Shown: piece by piece, positions 44,896 to 60,300 of the stretch | How positions within the stretch are numbered: the first letter of the stretch is position 1 | Layout: each line of letters begins with the position of its first letter | Assembly: GCF_964275005.1 (NCBI RefSeq) | Contig: NC_092685.1 | Span: 29,038,682-29,102,681, forward strand | Direction: 5' to 3' | DNA length: 64,000 nt | Source: Diadema setosum | Taxonomy: Eukaryota > Echinodermata > Echinoidea > Diadematoida > Diadematidae | The notes under the pieces: model-generated | Told to the model about the DNA's origin: nothing | What the model saw: only the letters and a program-made list of their open reading frames with translations | Databases searched by the model: none | Translations under genes and position numbers: made by a program

Positions 44896-46901
44896 GCAAT
44901 GATTGTAAACATAGCCATTGATATAGTGTCGCATAATGGCTTCTGTGTGTGATGTACAATTTATAATTGCACTGTGAAATTTAGATGATTAGCTGAACAG
45001 TTCCATCTTGTGTTGACAGGAAGACACTTTAACACATTCTCTTTTCTTTTCAATTCTTCGCATGGTGGTTCCTTTTGACTGAATGTTAAAGACATACTAT
45101 CATGATACCCAATATATGTTGTCAGATAAAATTTTGCTTGAATTGAGATATAAAGGATCCTTACATTCGTAGTCTTTGTATACACTGTACCATCACTGAT
45201 AATGAAGAGAGGGTCCTTTGTTTTATATACATTACTGTGTGGAACTGTAATGCCAAGGAACTGATAATGCAAATACCAAGACATTCTTGATAATATAGTC
45301 CAGGTTAGGTAGAAAAGGCTCAAAGAGTTTAACAAAAACTGTCAAGAAAATGACTGTGGTGGACTAAGTAGTTGCTATGTACTTTTACACAATTGATATT
45401 TCCTTCTGTCTTGTACTAGTAGATGTAACACCTTTTGATCATGTCCCTCATAGTTGCAAAGTGAAGATAAAGAGGAAATTCAGGTATTGAAGTTAGTACT
45501 CATTGCTTATATGCTGATAAATTTATCTAAACAAGAACATTTATTCTTGTCTAGATGTATTTTGTTATCACAAGATGCCCTTTCTTTCTTTCTTTTTTTT
45601 TGGGGGGGGGGAGGGGGAGGGATAGTAGCATTGCAAATCAGTGTATGAATGCTCAGGTGATGATTTTGCATTCATGAAAGTCTCTTGGTATCAAGTGTTC
45701 TCTTTCGAGGAGTTAGCGATAAGTTCAAACTGAATATTATTGAATACCACAGACTGCCACAATCAAAGAATAATTATATTATATTGGATGGCTATGAATG
45801 GGATACCAGGGAATATTGCACGAGTTAGGGCCAATATTGCACGAATCGAAGATGAGTGCAATATTGACCCTAAGGAGTGAAATATCCCCTGGTATCCCAT
45901 GAATCAAGGTCATCCAATATAATTATTATCATCTATACTATCAAGTAGAGCAAGCATAAACTGCTCAAAATTACCGGGCTTCTTCTCGTCTTTGAAGTTG
46001 ACTCCTGGCAGTCGCGTCCCAGCACTGAAAAGGGGAAGCCCCTAAAACTGCGTATGAAACAAGCAACTAGCAAGATGTTTGCGTGCTTGTGAATTGTAAC
46101 AAAATGCCGCGCACTAGTAGCAAGCGTTTGCGCATTCAGCAAGCGCTCGCGTTACAGACAAGACAGAATTTAATATGGTGTGATCTTGAACGGCAATTAA
46201 CCACGGTAGCCTATGGGGAATTTATACGTTGGTCTATGCGTTTCGTTTAATATGCTCCGATATTGAACGGTAAAAATTGAGCGGACTACAATACGCGTTT
46301 TCAATGCGCCGCTAAAACGTCCTATATAGATGATAATCTGTTTTGTTGTTGATACTGATATCATGCCTCTCTCTCTCCCAGTGGATAGACATGATCCGCT
46401 CCCCACGAGCCTCCAACGAGGCACGTCAGAGGCTCTTCTCCAAGCTGTCTGGGGAGCTGCAGAGGAAGATCGGACTCAAAGTCTTGGAGGCAGAGGGCAA
46501 TGCAGTGCTGGGGTACAAATCTGTGTTCCTTATGATTAGCCTACCGTATACGCCATATATTTAGCGAGTCTAAATTTTCGCGAATCGGGACTTCCCGACA
46601 ATTTGGCGAGTGGTTAAATTCATGATTGTGGAGAACAGCACTGGTCACAGAAATGTATGTATGCACGTTACAAAGAAATATTTAGGTGTGTTTTTAAATT
46701 CATAAATAGCACCCGCCTTGTGAAATTCACGAAATTAAAAACATCGTGAAATATTTGGTGTATACAGTATGCTACTACCTGTAAAATTACTGTTTTTGTT
46801 GCTACTAATAAAACTACCCCCACTGAGATGACGACTTCTACTACTACTACTACTACTACTACTACTGCAACTACTACTACTACTACTACTACTACTACCG
46901 G

Positions 46902-46995
<94 letters not shown>

Positions 46996-47033
46996 GCTAC
47001 TACTAACTACTACTACTACTACATGTACTACTT

Positions 47034-47091
<58 letters not shown>

Positions 47092-47094
47092 CGG

Positions 47095-47136
<42 letters not shown>

Positions 47137-47230
47137 CGGTACTACTACTACTACTACTACTGCTACTACTAACTACTACTACTACTACATGTACTACTTC
47201 TACTACTACTACTACTACTACTACTACCGG

Positions 47231-47270
<40 letters not shown>

Positions 47271-47920
47271 GCTACTACTAACTACTACTAGTACTACATG
47301 TACTACTTCTACTACTGCTACTACATGTACTACTTCTACTACTACTACTGCTGCGTAGAACTGCTATCCCTGATTTTACCAATACTGTTTTGTTTCTATG
47401 GTTGCCAAAAGTTCATAACCTCACTGTTGCAGGCCATAATATTCAGGCATAGAGAGTCCTTGCTCACTCAGTGGTTGCAGGCATAGGACTGATTATATTC
47501 AGCTTGCACAGTGGCAGTTTGCAAGGTGACATTCAGGCTTGGAATCTGGTAACATAAACATGGATATAAACAAGCTATTATTTCAACTGGAGAAGGGAGA
47601 GATGTCGGCCAAGAGAGCAAGGTCAAGAAAGAGGAGTGAAATTCTTAGTCTTGAGATTCAGACCCAAATCTCAGTGAACAAAAGGATTGATATCTCACAA
47701 CTGCTATAACTACGACACCTATTAATATAATACATTGGAAGTACTACTGCTGCTGGTTTTTCCCTAATACTTAATAAGTAATATTGCTTTCCTACTAGCA
47801 CAACAACTACTACTATTATTACTACTACAACTACTGCTGCTGCTACTACTTCTGTTACTACTTCCACCACTACTGCTGCTGCTGCTGCCACTACTACTAC
47901 TATTACTACTACCACTACTG

Positions 47921-47951
<31 letters not shown>

Positions 47952-48039
47952 CGTACTGCTACAACTTCTTGTACTACTACTGCTGCTGCTCCTGCTGCTG
48001 CTGCTGCTGCTACTACTACTACTACTACTTACTGCTACA

Positions 48040-48075
<36 letters not shown>

Positions 48076-51000
48076 GCTATACTGCTACTGCTGTTACTAC
48101 TACCGCTACTGCTACTGCAATCACTGTTACTACTACTGTTTATATTGATGCTACTTTATAATTATATTGTTCCATATAGAGTGCAAACCACAAAGACTGT
48201 TAGTACAGGAACCCAAGACAGCAACATAGACCCTCTTTTCTATAAACTGTCTACCATGCACACACAGGTATGATTGTACAGTCAGAGGTTACTCTGGTCC
48301 AGTAGCAAGCCACAAGCTTGTTGATACTTTCATAAAGACATTGCCTGTAGTTTAACTCTATAAAATAGCAATACAAAAGAAAACAATCATTACCATAATG
48401 TTTTAAACTGATTCAGTCAACTGAATGTTTATTCCAGTGCAGTTTTTCCCTATTCACACTGTAGCAGATATTAATCTTAGATGCACTATATGCACATATT
48501 GGCAGGTACTGGCAGTGCTTCGACCTGGAAGGAGAATCCGGAGTGGTCGTCAGGGGAATTGGTACCATGGCAACCATACAGATAGCAAAGTCCCCGCCCC
48601 CAACAACTCCTCAAAAAGAGTAAGCCAATGATGATTGCTGTGTTTTAAGAATTCTCAGAGATTGCTGTGTTTTATTAATCTGTTCAGATGGCTTCAAATT
48701 TTACAGTGTTAATGAAAAATGACAAGCCAAAGGAGAAATTGTATTATCCACCTGTTGAATGTGATGGGCCCAAATCATTCATTTAGTTTAAACCACGCAC
48801 TGTAAGTTTTTAAGTTATGATACATACTCTGGAGGAGATGACATGTGGACCGATGCAACAAATTTTACATTGCAACTGATTGACAATCAGTTTCATGAAT
48901 TTGAAACGCTACATTACCTTACATCCACAACAAAGAGAAGTATTGATGAATTTTATGGACAAACATGAATTTACATGCTGATGATCCATTTTTCTCTAAT
49001 TTCACAATGTTTGATGAAAGTTGATTGAAAAACCACTGAAGTCAGTGTTGGTTCAAGGTCTAGACCTCTATTATGATACGTGTGTTACCAATTTTGTAAA
49101 TGTTGTCTTTTGAAAAAGACAATAACATACAAAATTTCTTGATCTCTCACTGTTTTGCCAATGCAACCTGTTGCATAAAATGCAAGTTTGTACCTTATAT
49201 GATATCTGTGAATACCCAGGGGGAAGCCTATAGTATGAAAACTCATAGATAGTAACACATTACCTTAATGTGAGATGGAGGAATTTTGCTGCCAAGTGAC
49301 TTGAAGGTGTCACAAGCAAATCAAAAATTATGAAAATTTCTAGCAAACAATCTAATTTCAATTATTGCAGACTGAACACAGTAGAGGAGCAGGTTCCAGA
49401 AGAGACCCAAGTTCCCTGTGGATCACCGGGGACCGCAGTCGGGGTTGCCAAGCCAGTTGCCATGCCTCACTCACCGACAAAGAACCCGGTCCCCCCCAGA
49501 TATGCCTCAGACTCCGATCTTGCCGGGCAAGGTAGGAGAGTAATTGTGGCTGTGTGAATGGTGATCAAGGTTCTCTCTTTCATAATGAGTTCAGCTGAGT
49601 TTTCCACTTCAAAGTCACATGATTTGTGTGATGTTCCCAAAAAGCAATGTCACTCTAAGAATCATCGATGTTGGGTTTGAGGGGTACATTTAGTGGGCAT
49701 TTATGGAGTAAACCCTGTATAGTAAGCTATCTCGGGAAAGAAAATCTTACAATGCAGCCAGAATTGCCCCCTTTGAGAAACCATCATGTTAATTGATGTT
49801 TGATAGCACCAGAGCTTGATATTATTTCTGCCAAATTATCATCAAACTTATTTTCTTTGACGTTGTGATAGGGAATTTTTTTTTTTAATATCATTTGGAC
49901 GTGGTGTTAATTAGCTGAGCTTTCCGCCTTATTCCTCCCTAGTTATCCTGCATGCAATGTACCACTCTAATCAAGGTCTTGTCAAAATTTAGGGGGCCTT
50001 ATTCGTTTCTTGCTTTGTCGTTATTCTATTGATAGCTGGCAGCCATGGTACAGCAGGCAGCAGTGGAAGTGGCAGTGGACCGCACAGGGTTGGTCTTCCC
50101 AGAACGATACTGCCCCAGAATAACATTGACATGCTGGTAAGAGCTTCTCTAGTCACACATACAATTCTTTAAATGATATACCCCAAAATCATTGTTGTCA
50201 CCCTTCAATGAAAACTTTTACAATGATTAGTCTGTCAGTTTCAGTGGTAAAAACAAGTTCAGAGGTCATAGATAGAACTATCGTATCGAGATATGTCTTC
50301 ACATAAGGCAATTCATGCCATGAGATTTTATGACATGCCAATCACTCTTAAAATGTAATGAATCTTGTCTTCAAAATATCATGACACAGTATATATTGCA
50401 AATCATAATGGCTTTGCTACAATCTAGTTTACTTGCTGGTTTTGACCATCTCTTCTGAAAGTTTCCATTTCGTAGTGCAAATTCTTTTGTAGTTTTGTAG
50501 CCATGGTATGTCTTATGTTCTATACCAAATGCCTACATTCGGAGAATATTTTGTAGAAGTGTTAAATAGTTACCAATTAAAATTGTGATGAAATTATGCA
50601 GAAATGTAATTATTTTTGATAGTATGACACAGATTACATCAGTTTTCAGATATAAATATACAATTTTGAAACTGTAATGTCAAACTGAACTTAAATAAGC
50701 AGTTTTATGTGCAATGCCCATAATTCTCTCAAACATTATTATGAGATTGAAATTCATGTGGACATATCCAGAAATTGCCACATTTTGTTGTTACACTCAA
50801 TTTGATGTAATTAAAGTGATTGAAACAGCTAAAATGGGGAAAATGGGGAAAAAATGACCCTTTGATGTATTCAGTGTTTGATTGGCCTTACAGTGACCTG
50901 ATAATTAACGCTGCATATTGATGTATGTTCAATTGCCTTTGAAAGATGCAACATGGTGATACGGTGAGCTCTTCCCATGATACAGCACAATAGCTTATTA

Positions 51001-54000
51001 TTTGTAGGTCTTACATGGGTCTGTGTTTGTGCACCAACTCAACCTTGTTTGACCCTTTGGGTTAGATTATAAGTTTTCATTAGATTCAGTGTGTTACTAA
51101 CTTGTTGCTCTTCTACCCAATGTGTGTGTGTGGTTGAAGGATTTCTTTTTCTCCTAATGTCCTCAACATTTTAATCTGAAATGAAAAACAAGTATTATTT
51201 TCTGAGGTATATGTAGAACCTTAGCTGATATCAGATCTGACATCTCACATCCCCTGAATTTTATGAAATAGAATTGTTCTTGAGTTCGAATCATCTTGAC
51301 TGCAAACGGTGGAGTGCCTTTCTGTTTAATATTGAGTTTAATTGGTTTTTTGTCATGTTCATGACAACAACAAAAATGTAATTACCTTTTCTTTGAGTGA
51401 GCCATTTTTTGGGCTTATACATAAAACTAATTCTCTTGGAGAAGACATTTCTGTAAACACAAACTAGATGAAGGGTCGCTGTGGAGTCAGTCTCAAGATA
51501 ATTTTTTTAACATTTGCAGATCGTTGACACAACCAAGTGCCATGCAAAACAGAGGAAATCAGTGGCGGTTTAAAGTAATTTTGGTCATGATAATCAGGAG
51601 TAGGAAAGGTGAATTTGTTTAGCACTTGTTATGAAAATTTGTATTGTTTTTTTTCCTTAAAAGTGGTGTGTTTTATTTTCATTTTTGCTGAATTTAAACT
51701 TAAAATGCTTTTCGATCGATTAGCTCCAAAATGTGAAGAATCTGTTTCAGAATTGTTAAAACAAAGAAACAGCAATGATGAAATACCCTCCATTCTGACC
51801 CTGCCCCCTTGCCTACCCCCCCCCCCCCAAAAAAAAAAAAAAATCCCAAGGTGGTGGTGGTGGTGGTGGTGTTTGTGTGTGTGTGTGTGTGTGCGTGCTG
51901 TGAATGAAATACTTTCAGTTCGTATAATCTGCAGTTTTATTGCATTAAGAACAGAACGTAATGTACAAGATTTATGTTTGCTCTTTTCTCCATTATGATA
52001 ACATTGCTACAGTAGTAATCAGACAGCCAGATTACCATAACCTTATAATCTTTTTCACCTTCCGGTGTATGCAATCAAGATTCACAATGGCAATGTTAGT
52101 TTGCTGTTACTTTGCTGAAACCTGCAAGATTTTGTGTTGCTTTTGAATTACCAGCTATCATACTATGACAAATTTACTCATCGAGATATGGAAAACACAT
52201 TTCTGAGTGTTTTTGAGCTGTATTTTTTTTAATGATTTATTAATTATTGTTCTTAGTATTTCACAAAAGTACAGTCAAACAAATCTTCAGCCTTCATGAT
52301 TTATGTAAAATTGTTTTGCTTGCAGAGTTTCAAGAGTTTCTAAGACTTAACAGTTTGTTTATTGCTGATTCTTCCGTTTGAAACAATTTTAGAAGCTTAT
52401 TTTCCAGTTTCTTCCTCATATTGACAATTGTTTGTAAATTTCTGTCAGATTTTGTGCAGATTTAATTTGACTAGTTCTGATCTCATCCTTCTTCAAAAAA
52501 TATATATGTAGTGATATTCAGAGGTACCAATGTACTGTAATGCTGATAAGATGATGACAATTATTTTCTACAGGAAAATTTCCCCAGCATTTGATGGGTT
52601 AACTTGTCTGATAAACTGATACAACACACAAAGAAAGTTGTTAACCCTTTGTGTCCTCAAGGACTTAGGGTGAAACTGCCAAGCTTTTTTTTAATCATCA
52701 TTCAGTAATCAGTCCCATATTGATGGAGTTGCAGATTTGTGAGTCTACTCAGTTCTAGCAATGTACCTTAGTCCAACTGGGTAGGCTGTGGTGATGCAAT
52801 GGGGAGTAGGAGGACTATGTATCAAAAATTTTATCCATTGATGATTAGTTTTCAAATTTCTGTGCTAGTTGGTGAGGAAAGCACTCTAGTGTACGTGCAA
52901 ATCATCACGCCAATTGGCAAACAAGGCAAAGGAAGGGTTATACAGGTGACTTCTCTCTCCCCCTTTGTATACTATTGACACTATCCTTCTTACAATCCTA
53001 TTAGTTTGTGAGTGCACCACATCACCCTGAGTTTGTGTGCCGTTCTGCAGCAGTTCATTCCTAACATCCAACGCCACTGCTTGCCATTGCAAAGTTTAAA
53101 CAACTTTCGTTTTCCCCCCTGCTAACAAAGACTTAATCCCTTGCATGCAAAACTCCCCAATCATAATTCCATGGTAACCCATAGAATGCTGTGCCTGTAG
53201 GGATTTTTAACAATATTGTTCTGCATACAACAGAAAATTAAGCATGGCGATGATACAGGAGAGATATCGTGTAAATCTGCTCGTCCCTTGCTCAGTGAAA
53301 CCTATGTGATATGACATGAGAGTCATAGTAAGTGCAGTGTAAAGCAATTTCCACTAGAAAGTGCCCTGCTTGCCTCTATTTCTTTCTCCAGGAATATCCC
53401 TTCTTCACCATCTCGTCATTTCCCGCCGGCTTTCTGGTCCACCTTGGTGGAATGGTCTCGGCTAGATCTGTCAAACTCTTGGACAGAATCCACAACCCAG
53501 GTAACTTTTCACCCGGCAAAGTCTCCTGGTAGTTGTCATTATATAAATGACTGACAGTCATGATTGTTACAGTATATGCATGGCCATGCTTCTTCACACT
53601 TTAGTAGAACATGGGAGTTCATATTTGTGCAAAGCTCATTGGGAACAAGGATTAATTCACTGTCAGTTTCTGACTGCCCGTACCTGGTGTCCAGTTTGCT
53701 CGGTTGGATCCTGAGCATTGTATGTACATTTCGAGCGCTTGGCTCATAATCAGTGTAACGCATTGTGTACAGTTTTGTATACAGCACAGATGCTGCCAAA
53801 GAATCTTGCTTGACTAAAGTTAACAGTTATGAATAAGCTTACACTATGGTGCACACATTTGCTGACAGGTAATTCTATTGTAGCATTCTTGTGCTAGGTG
53901 TGATTACTGAATGGAACATGGAGGGTAGTGAACCAAGACCAATTCAATCAAAGAATCATAATGTCTGATGACTGACTCTACGTGACAATTATGAGTCATA

Positions 54001-55118
54001 CCATCATCATTATCATCATACATGTTTTTATCAATATCGTAATTGTTGTTATGATTTGCATTGGTATGATGATTATTATTGTATCAAACAGGGACTCTTG
54101 AATGACTCATCACAATCTTTCGCTCTCACTCTCTTCCTGGACAGACGAACCGGAGACGAGGGATGCCTGGTGGAGGGAGCTCAGAACCGAGATCCGCTCC
54201 CATGCCGTTGCCATGGGATGCCATGCTGTGGTTGGATACAAGGAGACCACCAGCATTTGGTATTAAAATTCTCTCATTCATCCTGCCAGTCAGACCTTTT
54301 TTTTTTTTCTTTTTTTTTATTTGCATGAAGCCACTATGTTTTAAAGGACAATTTTACTTTTGGAAAAAGTACACATTCTCTCAACTGTACTGACATATGT
54401 TAAGGATAATATTATTCCTCCTGCCTTGTGAAAGAGGCAAGGCAAGTGCTGTTTTATTATGCAAGACAAGTTAAGTATGTTGAATTTTTATCTAAGATAC
54501 TGGAAGAGATATTTCCCTCTAAGATACAGGAAGAGATGCCACTGGATTCCTTGGTGAAGAAATTAATATCTGTGAAATTGAAAAGACTTCCGATTTCCTT
54601 GAAGATCGTTGATGCCTGATATAGGTAAAGATTGGTTCATATTGTATCATTTTGGGTGGCTCTCTTATCTATTATTTTCCTCCTTTCATGGTCTTTCACA
54701 TACTTTGTAACAGTGAAGAAATCTGTTTGCTGTCTGCCTCGGGCACCGCTGCGATTGTGAACTTGGAGGCTGTGCAGCATAGCGCCCTCAATCAGCAGAA
54801 CAGTCCAGTCCTCACCATGTCTCTGGATAGGACTGAGTTTTACAAGGAGCAGCAGGCAACAACGCCCCCAATCATAGAGAGGTAGATAATTGCTACACCT
54901 GTTGCGAATCCTCATTTCTCTCTTTTTCTCTTTGTCTGCCTGTCTGTCTCTATTGAATGTCTGTATCCAACTATATAGCTAGCCAGCCCTCTCCACCCTC
55001 TATCTATCTCTGTCTTTTTAATATCTATACATCTGTCTATCTATTTTATAGCTATCTATCTATCTATCTATCTGTCTATCTATCTATCTGTCTATCTATC
55101 TGTCTATCTATCTATCTG

Positions 55119-55157
<39 letters not shown>

Positions 55158-57342
55158 GTCTACCTATATGTATGTATGTATGCATGTACTTGTTTATATG
55201 TATAATTTCATGTATATTTGTAACTCCAAGGTGTACTTCACATTTGATAGAAGTGCACCTTCAAAAACTTAATTCTCAGTATTCTTTGAATGGACCTTGT
55301 GTCACAGTGCATGTCTAAAGTGAGCATAATCAGTTCTAGCTCAATAGAAGTTCAGTAAATATGTACTCCAATATGTCTAAGATCATATTTGCAATTAGAG
55401 TGATGTGGCACAAAAGTAGGAGATTTCAAGATTCTCGATATTGTGTACACTATGAACATTTGTGAATTTAAAGCGAACTGTCCCAACTTTGAAAGTACAT
55501 TTGTATGCTATCCTAGTATTCTTGCTGTTATTTCATGTGGAAAACAGATATAAAGATAAAGGTAGATGCATTGAGGAATGTATCTAATAACATTTAGATT
55601 TTGAACAAAATATCTGTGACTTACTGTTTATACAATGCATAAAAGTAATAGTAACTACACTTCAGCTAAAGGGCTCTTGTAATGCTGGAACTTGCGCAAT
55701 TCAGATATAAAACATGGATGTGAAAAGGTATGGTTAGAGTAGAAGTTTGTCTGTTGATTTGTTTGCTTATGTGTTGGTTTTTGATTCCTCTTAAATTGTT
55801 CAAATGGCTTCATTTTTTTTTTTTTTTTTTTTTTTTTTTACAGGAATGATGCTGGAATCCCCAGCCCTGACTCATACCCACACTGTTCCATGTGTCATCT
55901 CCCGTACAACGAGTCAGCTCTTCCGTTTCCCGTTCAGATCACAAAGTGTGCAATATGCAGGTATGCGTCGAAAGAGATTGAACTGACACACAGATGCTAG
56001 AGATGGATTTGGTAAACAGGAGTGCTTGTGTGTGTGCCGTGCACATTTCGAAGCACGTATGCCATGAAGTATCTCGAAATGCATGTGAATGTTGATTTGT
56101 TCCTGCTTACTTTTTTTTTTTTCTGGAGCTCCTAGAGTGATGTATATGAATAGCATCGTTTGCTTCACTGTGATGATGTGAATTTTTGTCTCGAAAATCA
56201 AGTATTGTTTGTTTCACAGAACTGTTCCTCCAAAAAGTCAATTGACATATTTAGAATTACCACATCCTCCATCGTGTAATACAGCCAGCCACCAGTTGTT
56301 CATTATACATGTGCTGATGTGCACTAATTTATCTTATATCTGCATATTGCAGTTGATGATGTTTTAATTTGCATTCACATTCATGGCTGATCTTTATTCC
56401 CCCAGGCGTAACAAAGTTCCAGATGTCCTGTTCACCACCATAGAGCCGCCACCCAACCTGCAGTACACAGGGCATGGCTGCTGCATTCAGGCAAGGTGAG
56501 AGTCATTCTAGATTGTTGGCATATCACTTCCCCGCAGATAATTTTGTCGCAAAATAAGTCTTCTACTGGTTATTTTGTTGCTCTTGATTTTGACATAAGA
56601 ATAACATTTTTGGGTGATTTTATACTGAATTACTGATTTTTTAACAGATCCAGACATAATTTCTTTTGGCCCACCATAGCAAAAAACATGATTGTTGCCG
56701 CTTCCATTCTTGGTATAAATGCGCCATAACATGGATTTAGTTTACAAAGTTTGGGACTGCAGTGTCTATGTTTAAAGAGGAATTCTGGACCAGTTAAAAG
56801 TTTGCCTGAAAAGAAAGAGTAAAATGTTGTAAGCGCAATTATGAAAATTTGATGAAAATCATATTAGATGTAGGATACTTATGATGACTTCATCAATTCA
56901 ACTATTTGCATGGTCATATTGACTGTTCAAGAACTTTTTTTGTTGTTGATGAAAGTCAGTGAAACTTCACAATTTTGATACTTCTTATATTTTTCTTTCT
57001 TCGTATTTGATTAAAGTTTCTCAGTTGTGCTTGTGAAATGTTATTCTTTCTAATCAAACTAGGTTTTGACTGGTACAGAACTTCCCTTTATAGGAATAGA
57101 CTAGAAAATAGGTATATAAGTATGTAATGGTAATGCTGCAGTCCAGAATCTATCAAAAGAAAATCATGAGGACAAGAACAGTATAGAATAATTATATTTA
57201 CACAAAATAATCACTCACTGCAAACAAACTGTTAGTCACACTGTTAAATCCATTTGATTTATAATGCGCTAAGATTAAAGTTCAGAATATGCAACCCACA
57301 AACCCCATTTTGACTCTCATTCTTATTCTTATGTGTGTCTAT

Positions 57343-57379
<37 letters not shown>

Positions 57380-60300
57380 AAGATAATATAGTGTATAGCT
57401 CAACAAGTAGCATGCAATAAACACAAACAGTATGCATCCTGTTCACAGGGGCCTCCAGTACTTGTATACATGCTTTATGTTTGAAAAAAACAAAAAAAAA
57501 ACAAAAACAAAACGACAAGAAACGAAAAAGAAATGACCAGAAACCAAAACTTAACTACTTTACTTTCAATAGACATGTGTAAAAAACTGTCGAAGAGTTT
57601 ATTTAAAGCAAATCTTCATCTGTTTCCGTCTGTTTTCCAGAGTGTGTCGAAGCAAAAAGAAGACCACTGGGGAAGCCAATGCAGCTCTCATAAGTGACGT
57701 AAGTTGCAGCTCGCTTGTTCTTGTGCATTACCGATTGTAGTCACCTCTTGCTCTTCATTTCAGGATGTACGTGTATGTCTCGGTGCATTTGAAGATGAAA
57801 ATGTTTTCATTTTGTGTAAAATCGGTTTATGTAGAACCGTCTGTGATATAGAACTTTTAATTCTTTTAGAAAATAGGGAATACATGATGTGTCCAAACTC
57901 ATACGTCTGAAAAAGAAAAAAAAATGGAAAACGCCTTTTGACAATAATATAACAGCAAATTTCTATGTAGCACATTTTAGACTTGAAAAGATTTTCAATA
58001 GCACTTTACAAAACAAATCGTAACATAGTATAAAAGTATGAAGTGCAAATAGAGCATTTGTGTGTCAGCTAACAGTATGCACCTTATCACCAAGATTTCC
58101 AGAATTGGTAAGTTACGGCACAGATATCTTTTCAGGAAACAAGTCAAGTAAAGCAAAAAATGACAATTGATTTGATAAATATTCACTTTATGACTGTGAG
58201 GGAATGCTTTCACTTCTTTTGCTCCTTTAGAGTTGTCATGATTTCTTTTGCTTGTGATGTAGCCTTAAGGCAGGGCTCCACACTAACTTCTATATGGGGC
58301 CACCAAAATCATCAATTTCAAATTTTTGGTGGCCCGAAAGAAAAATTTGGTGGCCCGAAAAAAACCCCAGTAAAGAACATTTAAAGTCCTGTTTGTTTGT
58401 TTTTTTAATGAGTCACACACTCACTGCATGCATTTATGCATTTCCGGCGCAAAAACTTACAAATTTATTGACATTCTTTTCAAAAAAATGTGGTGGCCCA
58501 AGGTGGGCCACCAAATTTGCCCTTTTTTGAAATTTGGTGGCCCAACTTTCATTTTTGGTGGCCCCGGGCTACCGGGCCACCTTTAGTGTTGAGCCCTGCT
58601 TAAGGCAATGTATCGCTGGTTGTGTATTGCCAGAGGATGCCAGACAAAAATGTTGAAGTTCCAGAGCAATAGAAAGATAATCTGAAAAGAAAGGATGAAA
58701 TATTACAAGCAAAACAGTGAAAACTTGAAAAATAAATGGATTAAAAGCAAGGAAGTTTCACTTTATGGTGCTTAAAATTTGCTAATTTTTGCATTAAAGT
58801 TTTCGAACAGTTGATATGAATATGTAAATGAGTGAGCTGATGATGTCATCACCTCATAATTTTCCATTGATCATGTACAGAATAAGAAGGAGAAGAAGAA
58901 ATAATGGAAATTTCATTCTTCTGTCATAAAAGTGTGAAATATGTTATTCCTGGCTGAATTCAATTGAAAAGATATGATCAGGAGCCAGCTCAAACAGTTA
59001 TGAGGGGTTAGAATAATTGCTTTGTTACTCCAGTAGATCACTTAATGCTGGTAAAAGATTCCTCATATTCGAATGCATTGTTTGATGCAATGCAAAGCTG
59101 TGATGGTTTTGTGAAAATGCATATCTAGACTTTGGTTTTTGTTTTGCAGGCTCTCCCCTTCATGGAGTATGAACTTCATAGGCAGATGATCAACAAACTC
59201 AAGGTAAGCATCCTTGGACAGTCAGTTTTTGGAGGGGGTCTTTTTGTAAGTGATGAAAAATTTGTGTTTCTCCAGTTTTGGATTATTTTGTGCAGATGGC
59301 AGGTGTTCATTGTGTTATCATACAAATATTGTAATGCTTGGAGTGTATCTTTGCTGCTGTTTTTGTATTTAATTGTTGCGTACCAGCTACTTGGCCACAA
59401 ATAGTGTGTATATAAGTCATTATGTTTTGTGTAGACAACTGCACATTCAAATCAGCATGCTGAAGTTACATTTAACCCATTGAGGATAAAGTGATTTTGC
59501 TATAACAAACATTTCCAATTGACACCTGTTTGCACATACTCGGGACTGGTACTCAAAGAGTTAAAATTGTCTCAATGTTGAAAGTCACTCAATTCATTTT
59601 ATAGGCATAGTATCTTACAGTTTCTGAAAGGAATATGAATGTAATATAGTGATCATTTGAAATTCCCATTGATCTCTGTGCTCTGTGGTAACACATGCGT
59701 GGTGAAGTCATAAACATGTGTTTAATCCACAAACATAGCTACAGGCACTGTGTTATTATGTTTTGATATCAACCAGGGGTCATTCTGTTCCTACATAGGT
59801 TCTGTGTACCACAATAACTCTCATTAAGACCTAACTAGTCCTAACTTGTCTCCATGCCTGCATGACATTTGTTTTCTGTTTGTATTACAGGTGAAAGGAA
59901 TGAACTGCCTGTTTGGTCTGAAAGTCCAGGTCAGTGTTGGGGAGACTCTGCTGGTGGGGACAGCGGTGAGTACTTGAAATCTTTCTCATTCTAAAATATC
60001 CAGCAAGCAGATAGAGAACTGATTGTCTTGAGAGGGAGCCGGGTGCTTTTGCTGAAAGTTGGAGAACTCAATTTGCACAGTGACTTGCATCTTTCAGGAT
60101 GTCATCACATGTTACCATGTCTGGAAGAGTCACACATATGTGAGACTCATATATATCTCATACTCTGTGATTTCAAAATATCTTTAATATGCATGATGGT
60201 CTTTTGATTTGTAAAGCATGCTTATAGGTATTAGGAATTTACCCCCAAATCATCTCTATGAACTTGTATGTTTTGTTTAATCCATTAGCCACCCTTGGTA

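Noticed and set aside
46828..47172. Poly-Thr/poly-Tyr open frame
   Set aside because: Pure translation of the CTA microsatellite inside a C2CD5 intron.
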